Part shown: piece after piece, positions 51,301 through 61,753 of the stretch | Position numbering within the stretch: position 1 is the first letter of the stretch | How the letters are laid out: each line of letters starts with the position of its first letter | Source of the DNA: Owenia fusiformis | Lineage: Eukaryota; Annelida; Polychaeta; Sabellida; Oweniidae | Direction of reading: 5' to 3' | NCBI GenBank assembly: GCA_903813345.2 | Contig: CAIIXF020000007.1 | Coordinates: 12,568,714 to 12,632,713, forward strand | DNA length: 64,000 nucleotides | The notes under the pieces: model-generated | Databases searched by the model: none | Seen by the model: the letters and a program-made list of their open reading frames with translations, nothing else | What the model was told of the DNA's origin: nothing | Position numbers and translations under genes: made by a program

Positions 51301-52237
51301 TATTTATATTTTGTTGTTTTATTTCTTTCTTATTTATATTTTTTTGTTTTATTTCTTCCTTTGTCTTGTAGGTTCGGACCACTGGGCCTATTGACCAAGT
51401 GACGCATCAGCCAGTGAAAGGGAGGAAAAGGGCGGGAGGAATCAGGTTTGGAGAGATGGAACGAGACGCACTTATAGCACACGGCACTTCATTCCTCTTG
51501 CAAGACAGACTGCTCAACTGTTCCGATAAAACAGTGGTATGATATTATTTATATATTATCTACTTAAAGGCCAAGACAGATTAATTGTCTGTCATTCTGT
51601 TCACATAGTTTTTTACAAAAACACCAAAATCTCACTTTTGCAAAGTGTAATATTTATATAAAAGTAACTTTTGGATAGGTAAAGCAATCTGTAATTTAGT
51701 TAGAGAGCAAGAGATGAAATCCAATCTTACTTATTTTATGTTAATTGACATCTGAACTGCTCCTATCAAAGTGAATAGAGTGAGATGACTTGTGCAGTAC
51801 AGTTTTTTTGATGTCAACACCAGAAGTTCTGACATATTTTTATTGTCTCCAACTTCTTTTGTGGACTGATTTTTCGCCAGTCATTGTTCAGCATTTGCAA
51901 ATTGGTTTTTGACAGTGTGTGTCTGTAATAAATGGTAGGTGGTGCATGTTTTGCATGTTAATGCCTTGTAATTGTCATACAATAAATGTCAAGCCATTTA
52001 ATATCATTTCAGGGGCATGTGTGTACAAAATGTAACAGCCTCTTATCCCCAGCTATAGAAAAGGTTCCTGACAAGTTGGCAGCTGCCTCATTTGAGGCCC
52101 AGAGAGGGTGGAAGTGTAGTGTATGTGACACCAAGGACACTGTAGAGACTGTTAATATACCATATGTCTTCCATTACCTTGTTGCTGAACTGGCAGCTAT
52201 GAACATTAAAGTGAAGGCAGAAATTGAAGTGACTTGA
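21358..52237 (+). CDS. POLR1B: DNA-directed RNA polymerase I subunit RPA2 (second largest subunit)
   Basis: Forms the active centre of Pol I with RPA1 and transcribes rDNA in the nucleolus. Exons: 21358-21432, 32992-33069, 33412-33471, 33916-33990, 34213-34332, 34688-34828, 37552-37650, 37983-38078, 38438-38514, 39747-39893, 41478-41531, 41891-42008, 42580-42667, 42956-43062, 43524-43659, 44040-44113, 44452-44658, 44786-44983, 45520-45627, 45897-46073, 46863-46946, 48384-48544, 48899-49040, 49512-49668, 50638-50763, 50950-51077, 51372-51536, 52013-52237. All are in phase and total 1140 codons; the vertebrate protein is about the same length. Seen: [20 protein letters not shown] in exon 6, [19 protein letters not shown] from residue 746, [12 protein letters not shown] near 880, and a C-terminal zinc ribbon (Cys 1070, 1073, 1101, 1104). 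Exon 1 ([18 protein letters not shown]) was placed by its match to the family N-terminus and its phase; intron 1 is 11.6 kb. Confidence 0.96.
21718..21954. mobile_element. Tc1/mariner-type MITE, 237 bp
   Basis: Terminal inverted repeats of roughly 30 bases starting CAGTTGGGGACA, including AAATAAATGACAGGT, with TA directly outside each end. Non-coding. Confidence 0.75.
22109..22522. mobile_element. TTAA-flanked foldback MITE, family B copy 1
   Basis: Begins GGTCAGGGTGCATGATG and ends with the complement (CATGCACCCTGTCC). Arms of about 200 bases are nearly complementary, and TTAA lies on both sides (22105-22108, 22523-22526). The intact family A copy reads straight through the TTAA-like target. 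piggyBac-type mobilisation is inferred from the TTAA. Confidence 0.8.
22562..24041. mobile_element. TTAA-type foldback MITE, family C copy 1, 1.5 kb
   Basis: Arms of about 385 bases (start GGCGACGCTATATTAAATA; end the exact complement) flank a core with no sizeable open frame. The left flank is TTAA, the right TTAT. A second copy lies at 25363-26370 with its core in opposite orientation and without the 22945-23400 segment. Confidence 0.8.
24088..24491. mobile_element. TTAA-flanked foldback MITE, family D
   Basis: Ends GGTACAGCTGGAAAGTAACA and its complement, with arms of about 170 bases. TTAA at 24084-24087 and 24492-24495. The right TTAA is shared with element E. Confidence 0.8.
24496..24868. 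mobile_element. TTAA-flanked MITE, family E
   Basis: Shorter imperfect inverted ends (AGAGAGAATCAGATATAG against CTATAGATCAGATTCTGCCT). It sits exactly between the TTAA closing D and the TTAA opening the second B copy, so its limits are set by its neighbours as well as by its ends. Confidence 0.6.
24873..25282. mobile_element. TTAA-flanked foldback MITE, family B copy 2
   Basis: Same ends and arm structure as copy 1, with TTAA at 24869-24872 and 25283-25286. It follows E with no intervening host sequence. After it the family A sequence resumes at GTGGAGAAATTCC. Confidence 0.8.
25363..26370. mobile_element. TTAA-flanked foldback MITE, family C copy 2
   Basis: About 1 kb with arms of 370 or so bases matching C copy 1, TTAA at 25359-25362 and 26371-26374. 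It interrupts family A between GCATTTTAC and CATGGGCATTGC; the intact copy near 13870 has these close together. Confidence 0.8.
26773..30914 (-). CDS. LINE ORF2: AP endonuclease and reverse transcriptase (split by a MITE)
   Basis: Begins [11 protein letters not shown] 20 bases after ORF1 ends. The endonuclease ([41 protein letters not shown]) is followed by a reverse transcriptase with [24 protein letters not shown] and the catalytic YADD, then a C-terminal CxxC...H...C motif. After 30672 the frame is interrupted by the hAT-like insertion and resumes at 29985 with [10 protein letters not shown]. The two coding parts total about 1151 codons with no other disruption seen, so the LINE was little decayed when hit. 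Confidence 0.9.
29986..30663. mobile_element. hAT-like MITE inserted in the LINE endonuclease
   Basis: Inverted ends GTAGGGATGGGACGG / CCGTCCCACCCCTAC and subterminal runs of GGTTCGGTTCGG. Direct repeats ACTAATTT (29978-29985) and AGTAATTT (30664-30671) flank it as an 8-bp target duplication with one difference. The LINE frame is continuous if the element and one duplicate are ignored. No transposase. Confidence 0.85.
30935..31675 (-). CDS. LINE ORF1 with 2A-like peptide, coiled coil and RRM-like domain
   Basis: Reads a hydrophobic stretch ([16 protein letters not shown]), then GDVEMNPGP, matching the 2A consensus D(V/I)ExNPGP, then a heptad-rich coiled coil (about residues 35-95) and an L1 ORF1p-type RNA-binding region ([41 protein letters not shown]). 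2A peptides cause ribosomal skipping and are known in LINEs of sea urchins, amphioxus and molluscs. The frame is open from 31795, after a TAG at 31798-31796, but no ATG precedes the 2A motif, so the start is unknown. The 31675 boundary is a TTG chosen only for reference. Confidence 0.85.
   Translation of the reverse strand: MLLVVSVLLQCSGDVEMNPGPRAGSKSSDMTNEELWSKIENRFTTLDNRFDSMETRLSDLENKVTELKGEAEQSKKCINKLENKIDELENRSKRENVIVFGIEDRQHETWDTSEDKVQDVFKNKLNLPDINIDRAHRIGQYKDPMPNGKGRPIIVKLSSYKDKDRVFKAAKNLKGTPISVSEDFSKRVRDIRKKLLEFKKSIPHTRASLNYDKLKIDGVMYGYDEVTDSIVRLSRGNTGENQGSNQ
32400..32960 (+). repeat. Dispersed repeat with GTTCAGATT/GTTCACATTTC motifs
   Basis: Blocks such as GGAGGTGTTCACATTTC and GTGTTCAGATT recur three to four times here and again, diverged, near 37740-37870, 41750-41870 and 8770-8850. 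Non-coding. This block lies just before POLR1B exon 2. Confidence 0.55.
35470..35960. repeat. Degenerate satellite-like tract (AATATCACCCAAATAT)
   Basis: Variants of CAATATCACCCAAATAT and TTGGCCCAATATGATAGCAA repeat irregularly across about 500 bases of POLR1B intron 6. Units vary in length, so this is an old short-period tandem array. Confidence 0.75.
36534..37283. repeat. Copied 683-bp internal segment of a mariner-type element, with 37-bp direct repeat at its edges
   Basis: Bases 36567-37249 match 38766-39448 at a constant offset of 2199; no difference was noticed in the stretches compared. The copy lacks the left arm of the source element and holds only the first 28 bases of the right arm. 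GGAATTCATCAAGAGGGTTG and 17 more bases occur on both sides (36534-36570 and 37247-37283). Junctions share TTTT and GGA with the source. Confidence 0.85.
38603..39582. mobile_element. Tc1/mariner-type element with long inverted arms, 980 bp, non-coding
   Basis: Ends CAGAGTGTCTCAAAAAAAAT and the complement of AGACACACTG, TA outside both ends, arms of about 160 bases. The interior encodes nothing recognisable; short frames in it recur identically in the copy at 36567-37249. It lies in POLR1B intron 9. Confidence 0.8.
40160..41140. mobile_element. Repeat element with internal 130-bp subrepeats
   Basis: Ends carry the inverted pair TATCCCATCGAAC / GTTCGATGGGA. A (CCGT)n run lies near 40205. Four imperfect direct subrepeats contain AACTCGAAAAGTAGTGGAGC, TTTTGTTCATATTTGGTATG and AAAATGGCCGCCATTTT. 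Non-coding; class unknown. POLR1B intron 10. Confidence 0.65.
41980..42110 (+). repeat. 29-bp tandem repeat copying the end of POLR1B exon 12 and its 5' splice site
   Basis: The exon end (TTGTACCTTATGGTGTTAAAG) and its donor GTAGG recur at a 29-base period; donors fall at 42009, 42038, 42067 and 42096. The first keeps the frame. As 29 is not a multiple of three, use of later donors would shift it unless three units were included. Confidence 0.9.
43382..43456. mobile_element. 75-bp mariner-type mini-MITE
   Basis: Inverted ends CAGGGTGTCCATAAAG / CTTTATGGGCACCCTG with TA outside, and a shared core ACACAGACTTTGT. A second copy lies at 53192-53267. POLR1B intron 14. Confidence 0.75.
46430..46850 (-). 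mobile_element. Penelope-like element fragment, GIY-YIG endonuclease region
   Basis: Minus-strand translation gives [20 protein letters not shown], then [29 protein letters not shown] and [12 protein letters not shown], the GIY-YIG endonuclease typical of the C-terminus of Penelope-like elements. Only this 3' part is present; no reverse transcriptase lies nearby. It is antisense in POLR1B intron 20 and reaches to within about 15 bases of exon 21. Confidence 0.85.
47237..48330 (-). mobile_element. Tc1/mariner transposon remnant, 1.1 kb
   Basis: Inverted ends start CGAGGGGTTATCCAAAAGTC, with TA on both sides. Subterminal inverted copies of CCTGCCACCCGGAACGGTAT lie near 47406 and 48137. Minus-strand remnants resemble the end of a mariner transposase ([20 protein letters not shown], then [18 protein letters not shown] in another frame). 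Most of the transposase is missing. POLR1B intron 21. Confidence 0.75.
49397..49488 (+). pseudogene. Decayed partial duplicate of POLR1B exon 24
   Basis: 92 bases, about 16 of them different, repeat the start of exon 24 (49512-49603), directly behind a TTATAG acceptor-like sequence. The translation [20 protein letters not shown] retains the frame but replaces the invariant His and Gly of SRHGQKG. No 5' splice site ends it. Splicing to this acceptor and reading through would add 115 bases and shift the frame. Confidence 0.85.
51190..51362 (+). repeat. Pyrimidine-rich tandem repeat before POLR1B exon 27
   Basis: About five units of TTTATTTCTTCCTTATTTAT plus TTTTGTTG precede the acceptor of exon 27 (51372). 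The array forms an extended polypyrimidine tract. Confidence 0.8.
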
Positions 52238-52242
52238 TGTAG

Positions 52243-52248
52243 AATAAA
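52243..52248 (+). terminator. Possible POLR1B poly(A) signal
   Basis: AATAAA occurs six bases after the stop codon. A second AATAAA lies near 52481. The first would give an extremely short 3' UTR, so the second may be the one used; both are predictions. Confidence 0.35.
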
Positions 52249-52828
52249 ATTAATAAGGGTAATGTTGAGATATCCAATTGAACTGAAGCATGATAAAATA
52301 TTATACGGTATTGCCAATGGGGGCTTATATAAGGGATGGTTTGATTTGATTTTGACAGTTGATAATATGATTCATGGGGAAATATGTAATGCAGTGGACA
52401 AGGAAAAATATGTAACAATTAAATGGCATGCTCTTCATGATAAAGTTCTAGAGACTTTAGTAAGGAGTTTAAGTATACAATAAAGCAGGAGTATTAATAT
52501 CACAATCCTGCATGGCACTTAATTGTGTATATCGATACAGCTGCTGCTACAGTGGGCTAGCATCTGCTAATAATTTCATTATGAGTTCTTCACTAAGAAA
52601 GCATTTCACAAAATTCACATATTGCCTTGCACTGCCCAAAAGGCAACTTGCTTATATCCATGCATGGAGAGAAATATTGGATGTTGAATATATTTTTGAA
52701 ATAAATGATATCAACTATTATAGTTATATATAATATTAATGTTTATTTTGTTAATGTGTGTCAAATGAACAAACTTGTCTTTCATTCAGCGTTGCTGAGC
52801 TCAAAGCTAAAATGTTACATCGTCAACT

Positions 52829-53035
52829 ATGAAATGATCCATGGGGAACAAGAAACATTGCAAATTATGAAATCATCCTTTGGAAATAAGAAACATTCCA
52901 TAATTGTATGAGATGATCCATTGGCAATAAGAAACATTCCATAATTGTGTGAAATGATCCACTGGGAAATAAGAAACATTACCAATTATGAAATGATCCA
53001 TTGGAAATAAAAAACATTGCCCAATTGAATGCAGT
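52829..53035. repeat. Tandem repeat of about 50 bp, four copies
   Basis: Unit: GAAATGATCCATTGGAAATA, then AGAAACATT and CCATAATTGT, with variation between copies. Intergenic between POLR1B and the DUF229 gene; the rest of 52238-53601 is AT-rich without recognised genes. Confidence 0.8.
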
Positions 53036-53191
53036 TGGCAATTAAGGTTCATTTTTTTCTTACCAATCACATGCTAATATTAGTTTGTTAGGAAAATAAG
53101 GTTTGATACTGCCTCGGACCAAATGTACAAAATGATGCAGTATGAATAATATGAAAGAGTAATGAAATTAAATGTGCATAACTATATTTTA

Positions 53192-53267
53192 CAGGATCTC
53201 CATAAAATCTCTGTTCACTTTACACAGACTTTGTCTTATAATTGTAAAGAGATTTATAGACACCCTG
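53192..53267. mobile_element. 76-bp mariner-type mini-MITE, second copy
   Basis: Ends CAGGATCTCCATAAA / TTTATAGACACCCTG with TA outside and the same ACACAGACTTTGT core as the 43382 copy, more diverged. Confidence 0.7.
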
Positions 53268-53601
53268 TATATTTAATTATACTTTAAGTTGAGCATTGGT
53301 GCTAATCTGTGGGTTACTTTGGAATCTGTACATATTTTTGAACACCTAATATCGCTTCAATTCAATATATTAATTACCCTAACTTAATAAAACATCTGCT
53401 ATGCCTTAGGAAATATGATAATGAGAATTAAAATGATAACGGAACACCTGCTTACTAATTCAGCTTATAATATTGGTGGTAAAGGAAATTATCAGCTCCA
53501 TAGTTGACTCACTGACATAATATATTTATCAAAGGAATATAGAAGCACAACAGTATATCACCAGAGAATTCAGATTTTAAATAAAAACGGGAAATAAGAA
53601 C

Positions 53602-55728
53602 TTGAGAATGATGAATCCAGTTACTTGCTTGAAGATTCGACTAAGGGGTAGAAAAGCATTATTATTTAGTCAAATCTTACTATGGACTGCTATTATAACT
53701 TTCATTGGACTTTATCAACTTGCCAATGATAACACAATATCCAAACCTGAACTACCTCGACTGGCTGATCCTGACCTTGGACTTCATCAGCTTGCCAAGG
53801 ATAAAATGATATCCAAACCTGGATTGTCTGAGCCTGAACTTAGACCTTATCAACTTGTCAATGTTAACACAATATCAAAACCTGAATTACCTGAACTAGC
53901 TGAGCCAGAACTAGCTGAACCCGAACTATCAGAGGATCCACAAGTTTGCACACATCCTAAACTGGATCCATTTGACAAAGAAATCCACAAATTCTACGAA
54001 AAAATGGAACCACTACACTGCTCATCTGATATCAACTGGATTGATGTGCAGAATGGAACGATTGTCTTTCAAGATGAAGCATTCAAGGAACATGGTGGAT
54101 TTGAATGCACCGTTTGGCCAATTATTCGTGAGGATGATTTCACAACCAAATATGACAATCCAATTGTTAATATAAAAACAGGATTCCGAATGACATTTGA
54201 TTTTTTCAAAATTGAATGTAAAGGGAAGAATGGCTCTTCATATGTCAATCTTCACTCTGGGGTTGGCTTTAATGCTGATATTCATCGCACCTTGAAAAAG
54301 ACATTGAAAAAAAATAATCGACAAAATAATCGGGATAAAACATTTTTTAGTTTAAATGTTTTGATGTTTGGTTTCGACTCTATATCACACATGAGCTGGA
54401 AACGAAATCTCCCGAAATCTTATAAATATTTCACAGAAATCCTCAAAGGGAATGTTCTGCAAGGATATAACATCGCAGGGGATGGAACTCCCCAAAATCT
54501 GCTTCCAATATTGACAGGAAAGACAGAGAAAGAACTCCCCGAGGCACGTCGAGGCCATGAGGGAGCACAACCAGTAGATGGTCACCCATGGATTTGGAAA
54601 CAATATGCAAAGAAGGGCTATGTAACTCAGTATGGGGAAGATGACCCACAGATCGGAGCATTTCATTATAGAATGCTTGGCTTCAAAGAACAACCTACAC
54701 ATCATTATCTTCGACCATTTTATATGAAGGTCAACAGTGAGGCTGATAAACTACAACATGGCTGTCTTGGGTCAGTACCCAGGCATGTCAATATGCTAAA
54801 CTGGATGCGACACAGTTATACTATGTACAGAGATACCCCTAAGTTTATGTTTACATTCCATGGTGAGCTCAGCCATGGCAATATGAATGGAATACAGGTG
54901 GTGGATGAAGACCTTCGTGATTGGTTGAAGCACATGAATGAACAACAGTACTTTGAAAACACGGCTTTGATTCTTATGAGCGATCATGGTGTTCGATTCT
55001 CTGAGATACGACAGTCAGTACAAGGTAAACTTGAAGAACGATTACCTTTTTTTGGTTTACGATTTCCAAACTGGTTCAAAAACCGTTACTCAAAAGCCAT
55101 AAAGAATCTAGAAATTAACCAACAACGTCTTACTACACCATTTGACATTCATGAAACTCTAGAACATTTGCTGAATATGGAAGATAGAGATGATACAGAG
55201 ACATCTAAGAGAGGTATCAGTCTATTTCAGGAGATCCCTAAGTCGCGATCGTGCCAGGATGCAGATATTGAAGCTCATTGGTGCGCATGTCTCAACTGGA
55301 ACCCAGTTCCAAATGACAACCCAGCAGTGGTAAAAGCAGTCAGTACACTCCTTAAAAGGATCAACCGTCTAACAGCCCTACAAAGATCTAAATGTGCTCC
55401 ATTGAGCATTGAGCTCATCGTAAATGCAGTGGAGCTTAAACCAAACACAAACCTCTTAAAATTCAAACAGAGTCTGGATATTGATGGACGTATTCCTGAT
55501 TTGTCTGATAACCTTGCATCAACAGAAATCCTTTACCAGGTAACCGTAGTAACCAAACCTGGTGGTGGCCATTTTGAATCCACGATTATACACTCTTCAG
55601 GAGAAGATACTTATAAAGTTGAGGATAGACAGATCAGTAGGATTAATAAATATGGGAATGACCCTCATTGTATAGTTGACACGTTCCCACATCTAAGTCC
55701 ATACTGCTATTGCAATAAGCCAAAATAA
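53602..55728 (+). CDS. DUF229 family type II membrane protein, phosphatase/sulfatase-like fold
   Basis: A single open frame of 708 residues without introns. A short basic tail is followed by one membrane segment (about 20-39), then a Pro/Glu stalk (about 37-115) made of three imperfect repeats of QLAxDxxISKPELP, then the DUF229 domain. Motifs typical of the alkaline phosphatase/sulfatase superfamily: LMFGFDS with Asp259, GDGTPQNLLPILTG with Thr296 at the nucleophile position, and SDHG (460-463). Cysteines in the C-terminal part (CACLNW, CYCNKP) suggest a lumenal or extracellular domain. The enzyme activity of DUF229 proteins is not established; catalytic roles are inferred from the fold. The start chosen is the first ATG (MRMM); a second ATG follows two codons later. 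Intronless structure among intron-rich genes hints at origin by retroposition. Confidence 0.9.
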   Translation: MRMMNPVTCLKIRLRGRKALLFSQILLWTAIITFIGLYQLANDNTISKPELPRLADPDLGLHQLAKDKMISKPGLSEPELRPYQLVNVNTISKPELPELAEPELAEPELSEDPQVCTHPKLDPFDKEIHKFYEKMEPLHCSSDINWIDVQNGTIVFQDEAFKEHGGFECTVWPIIREDDFTTKYDNPIVNIKTGFRMTFDFFKIECKGKNGSSYVNLHSGVGFNADIHRTLKKTLKKNNRQNNRDKTFFSLNVLMFGFDSISHMSWKRNLPKSYKYFTEILKGNVLQGYNIAGDGTPQNLLPILTGKTEKELPEARRGHEGAQPVDGHPWIWKQYAKKGYVTQYGEDDPQIGAFHYRMLGFKEQPTHHYLRPFYMKVNSEADKLQHGCLGSVPRHVNMLNWMRHSYTMYRDTPKFMFTFHGELSHGNMNGIQVVDEDLRDWLKHMNEQQYFENTALILMSDHGVRFSEIRQSVQGKLEERLPFFGLRFPNWFKNRYSKAIKNLEINQQRLTTPFDIHETLEHLLNMEDRDDTETSKRGISLFQEIPKSRSCQDADIEAHWCACLNWNPVPNDNPAVVKAVSTLLKRINRLTALQRSKCAPLSIELIVNAVELKPNTNLLKFKQSLDIDGRIPDLSDNLASTEILYQVTVVTKPGGGHFESTIIHSSGEDTYKVEDRQISRINKYGNDPHCIVDTFPHLSPYCYCNKPK

Positions 55729-55817
55729 TATCAACTCTGGATTTTAATATTATTATGCATTGAGAATGGTGTGGAGATATTTTGAAATGTCTTAATATTA
55801 TGATAATATACGGTATA

Positions 55818-56714
55818 CGAGGGTTGTCCCAGAAGTAATGCATTACATGCTCTAACTTTATTTACTGTTCTTCAATAACCCAGATGCGAGTAGAAATAAT
55901 CTTGATTTACGTCATTAAAAATTCAAAATTCAGTCAAAGTAATATCATATTTGAAATCTACATGTAAAATTACATCTAGAAATGTGGTTTTAAAAAGTGT
56001 TTATCAACTTTGAAAAATTACTTTTCTTTGAAAATGTGACTTCTAGCTCGGGGAGATTCCCCATAGACCCCATGCTATAAAATCACAAAAAATGAAATAT
56101 CTTTTCTTTTAATGGACAGATAATATTTTGCTTTACTGGACATATTTTCATTAGAATAAGTATTAGACACATAAGGGTTATATGAAAATTGAGCCACTTA
56201 AATTGATAATATTCAAGTTTAAGGGAACTTTCTTATATACCTGCCATGTTAATTGACCCGAATCAGCCACCTGGTGGTGAAACTGGTAACTACCTACTCG
56301 CATTTGGGTAATTCAGCTGAAATGTTGTGTATATTACAATTGAAGTTTTATCTGTCATATCCCGAAGTTTCAGCATCAAACATTAATATTAAGTTAATTA
56401 ATTAATATCATTGTAATTTAGTATCTTAAAATGTATTTTTGAGCATATTTCTTAAAGCTACACAAAATGGTATTTGTTGATTAATTATTTCATATTTTCA
56501 ACTTTTTATTCCTTTTGATGTGACTGTATAACATGCCCCACCCTACCCAAACTCACCAACTTGATTTTATTATAACATCGATATGGTTTTATCAGTCAAC
56601 ATTTTTAGAATAATCAAGATGTCTCTAAGGAACATTTACTGAAAATTTCATAGAAAAATATCCATTATTGATAAAGTTAAAACATATCGTGCATTAGTTC
56701 TGGGACAACCCTCG
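55818..56714. mobile_element. Tc1/mariner-type MITE, about 900 bp
   Basis: Inverted ends start CGAGGGTTGTCCCAGAAGTA and the complement of TTAGTTCTGGGACAACCCTC, with TA on both sides. No coding sequence. Its tips resemble those of the 47237 element (CGAGGG...TCC), so they may be related. Confidence 0.8.
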
Positions 56715-57229
56715 TATATGTACATATACATGTAAATGAATATTTTGTTGCTGTTTATCGAAACCACAGTGGCCATTATCAAAGATCAGCAGGATATCTC
56801 ATATTCATCCTAGAACAAGGAGTCCTTGAGGGGTCTGTCTGATTTCCTGTAGAGGCCAATGTGGCAAAACAACTGTATTCAAATATAAGTTTAATTCTTT
56901 ATAATGTGAATGGAGGATTTCAACATTTTTGTATCCTCAGGTCTTAATACTCCTTAAGTCAGTTTAATTCAGAGTAAAAACTGAAGATTCTATGATTAGT
57001 GACACAATAATTACACGATGTAATAAATGACAAGTGCTTAAGAAAGCACAAAACTTGGTGACTGCTATTTTGATTGGTTAGCTTGATTTTGAACAATCAT
57101 ATTCCATTATTTTGATTGAGAAGGCTAAATCAAAGGATTGTTGTCTAACTCAATTTTCCCCATTTAGACAGTAATATTCCATTAAATCCAGCATATGGGG
57201 TCTATGTATCCTAGCTTATTAGATATGGC

Positions 57230-57990
57230 AGGGCATGCTCTAAATATTTAGATTTTAAGTCAAGACACAGTACTTTAGTGATCAAACTGTTAGGTCAAGG
57301 TTATAATTCTATAAAGCTTAAGAAATTCTTTCTGGGCTTTGCTGAAAAATACAAATCATTAATTTCGAAGTTTCAAGTTTTACCACTTGAGATGCTGAAG
57401 GATGTGGGAATTGTTTAAGACTTTGGCAATGAACTCACAATATGTTCACTTGGCACCTTTTGAGGTGGATCCCGGCTATGGCATTAATGGTTGAGAAATA
57501 GGGATCGAAACCAGCCAGTTTTCTCCTGATGACCATTGTGAATTATTGTGTTTTATGATTATGGCGACGGCTTTTGTGAATGGATGTTGACCCTTTGAAA
57601 CGCCTATGGACTTGGAGACTGGATTTTATCTATCCCACATCATTTGAGACTGAATGCTCTATCTTGTATGAGTACTTGTATCTACAACTATTTTTGAGGT
57701 TATGAGTATTGGCTATCAATTTCTAATTTTTTCTTCAACATGTATTGTAATGACTTCAGAATGAATGAAATGTCCCTTGGTCTTCTGGTCTTGGATTGTG
57801 ATATTGATTCTTGAATGGTGGGGGGAAAAGGGGTATTAGACATTATTTCTTTTCACGTTAGATCATGGTTTTGGGCTATATGGGGTTTATTTTTCTTGAC
57901 TGGTATGCACTTAGAGTTTGCTTTTTCTTGCTAAGTTCCATTACAACTTTTGGTCCTTTCCCTTTGGCACTAGTGCTTATATAATCAATG
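57230..57990 (+). other. Degenerate retroelement-like region
   Basis: A short frame near 57270-57410 (QGYNSIKLKKFFLGFAEKYK) resembles sequence after the reverse transcriptase in some invertebrate retroelements, but the likeness is weak. The segment GCTTTTTCTTGC...GGTCCTTTCCCTTTGGCACT at 57915-57975 recurs inverted near 63690-63760, showing it is repetitive. It is an old remnant. Confidence 0.3.
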
Positions 57991-58689
57991 AATGTGGACG
58001 AAGCTCTCTTTTAAACAAACTGGTGAAATCAATGTCTCCAGTATAGTTTTAAATTAATGCTTAAATCCTGCTCTTAAGGTTCAATTCAATAAATTGAATT
58101 ATTATTATTATTACTAAAATATGCATACTTCTTTGTTTCTTAAATTCATTTTGTTTATTTGATCCTTCTAATACATATTCACAATCTTCTAAACTTCCAC
58201 AGAAAATAACTTATGATAATCATAATCTTTTTTATTTATGTATCTATAATTTCAAACACTAAAACATGCAATTTGTTCAACCTTGTGCCGATCAAAATAT
58301 TCCAATCCAACTCTAAACATTTGGTGTTTTGTATTAAACCAGATATGCTTTTCTGTTTAAATGAATCCAACAGATGCGATGGAATATCATCGTGAACTTT
58401 AGTTCTTGTGTTTTATCGATAGAAGCTTTACTTCTATTTGATGGTGCATTTGAATCCATTGATTTTCTCCACTTAGTCGCATCCATTCATCAAGTGTCCT
58501 CAATTATCAATTATCTCATCAGTTCCACATCTAGTCATACGCTTAAGGTGACAGAATGTTTGTTAAAGATGGCACAGTGATTCTTCCATCTTTAGATTGG
58601 CCTGAACCAAAAGATCTCAATTTTCCATATTTAGAATGTTGAGTCAGTGATGTTAGATTTATTCCCATTTTGGCTTCAGTTCCACACTG

Positions 58690-61753
<3,064 letters not shown>

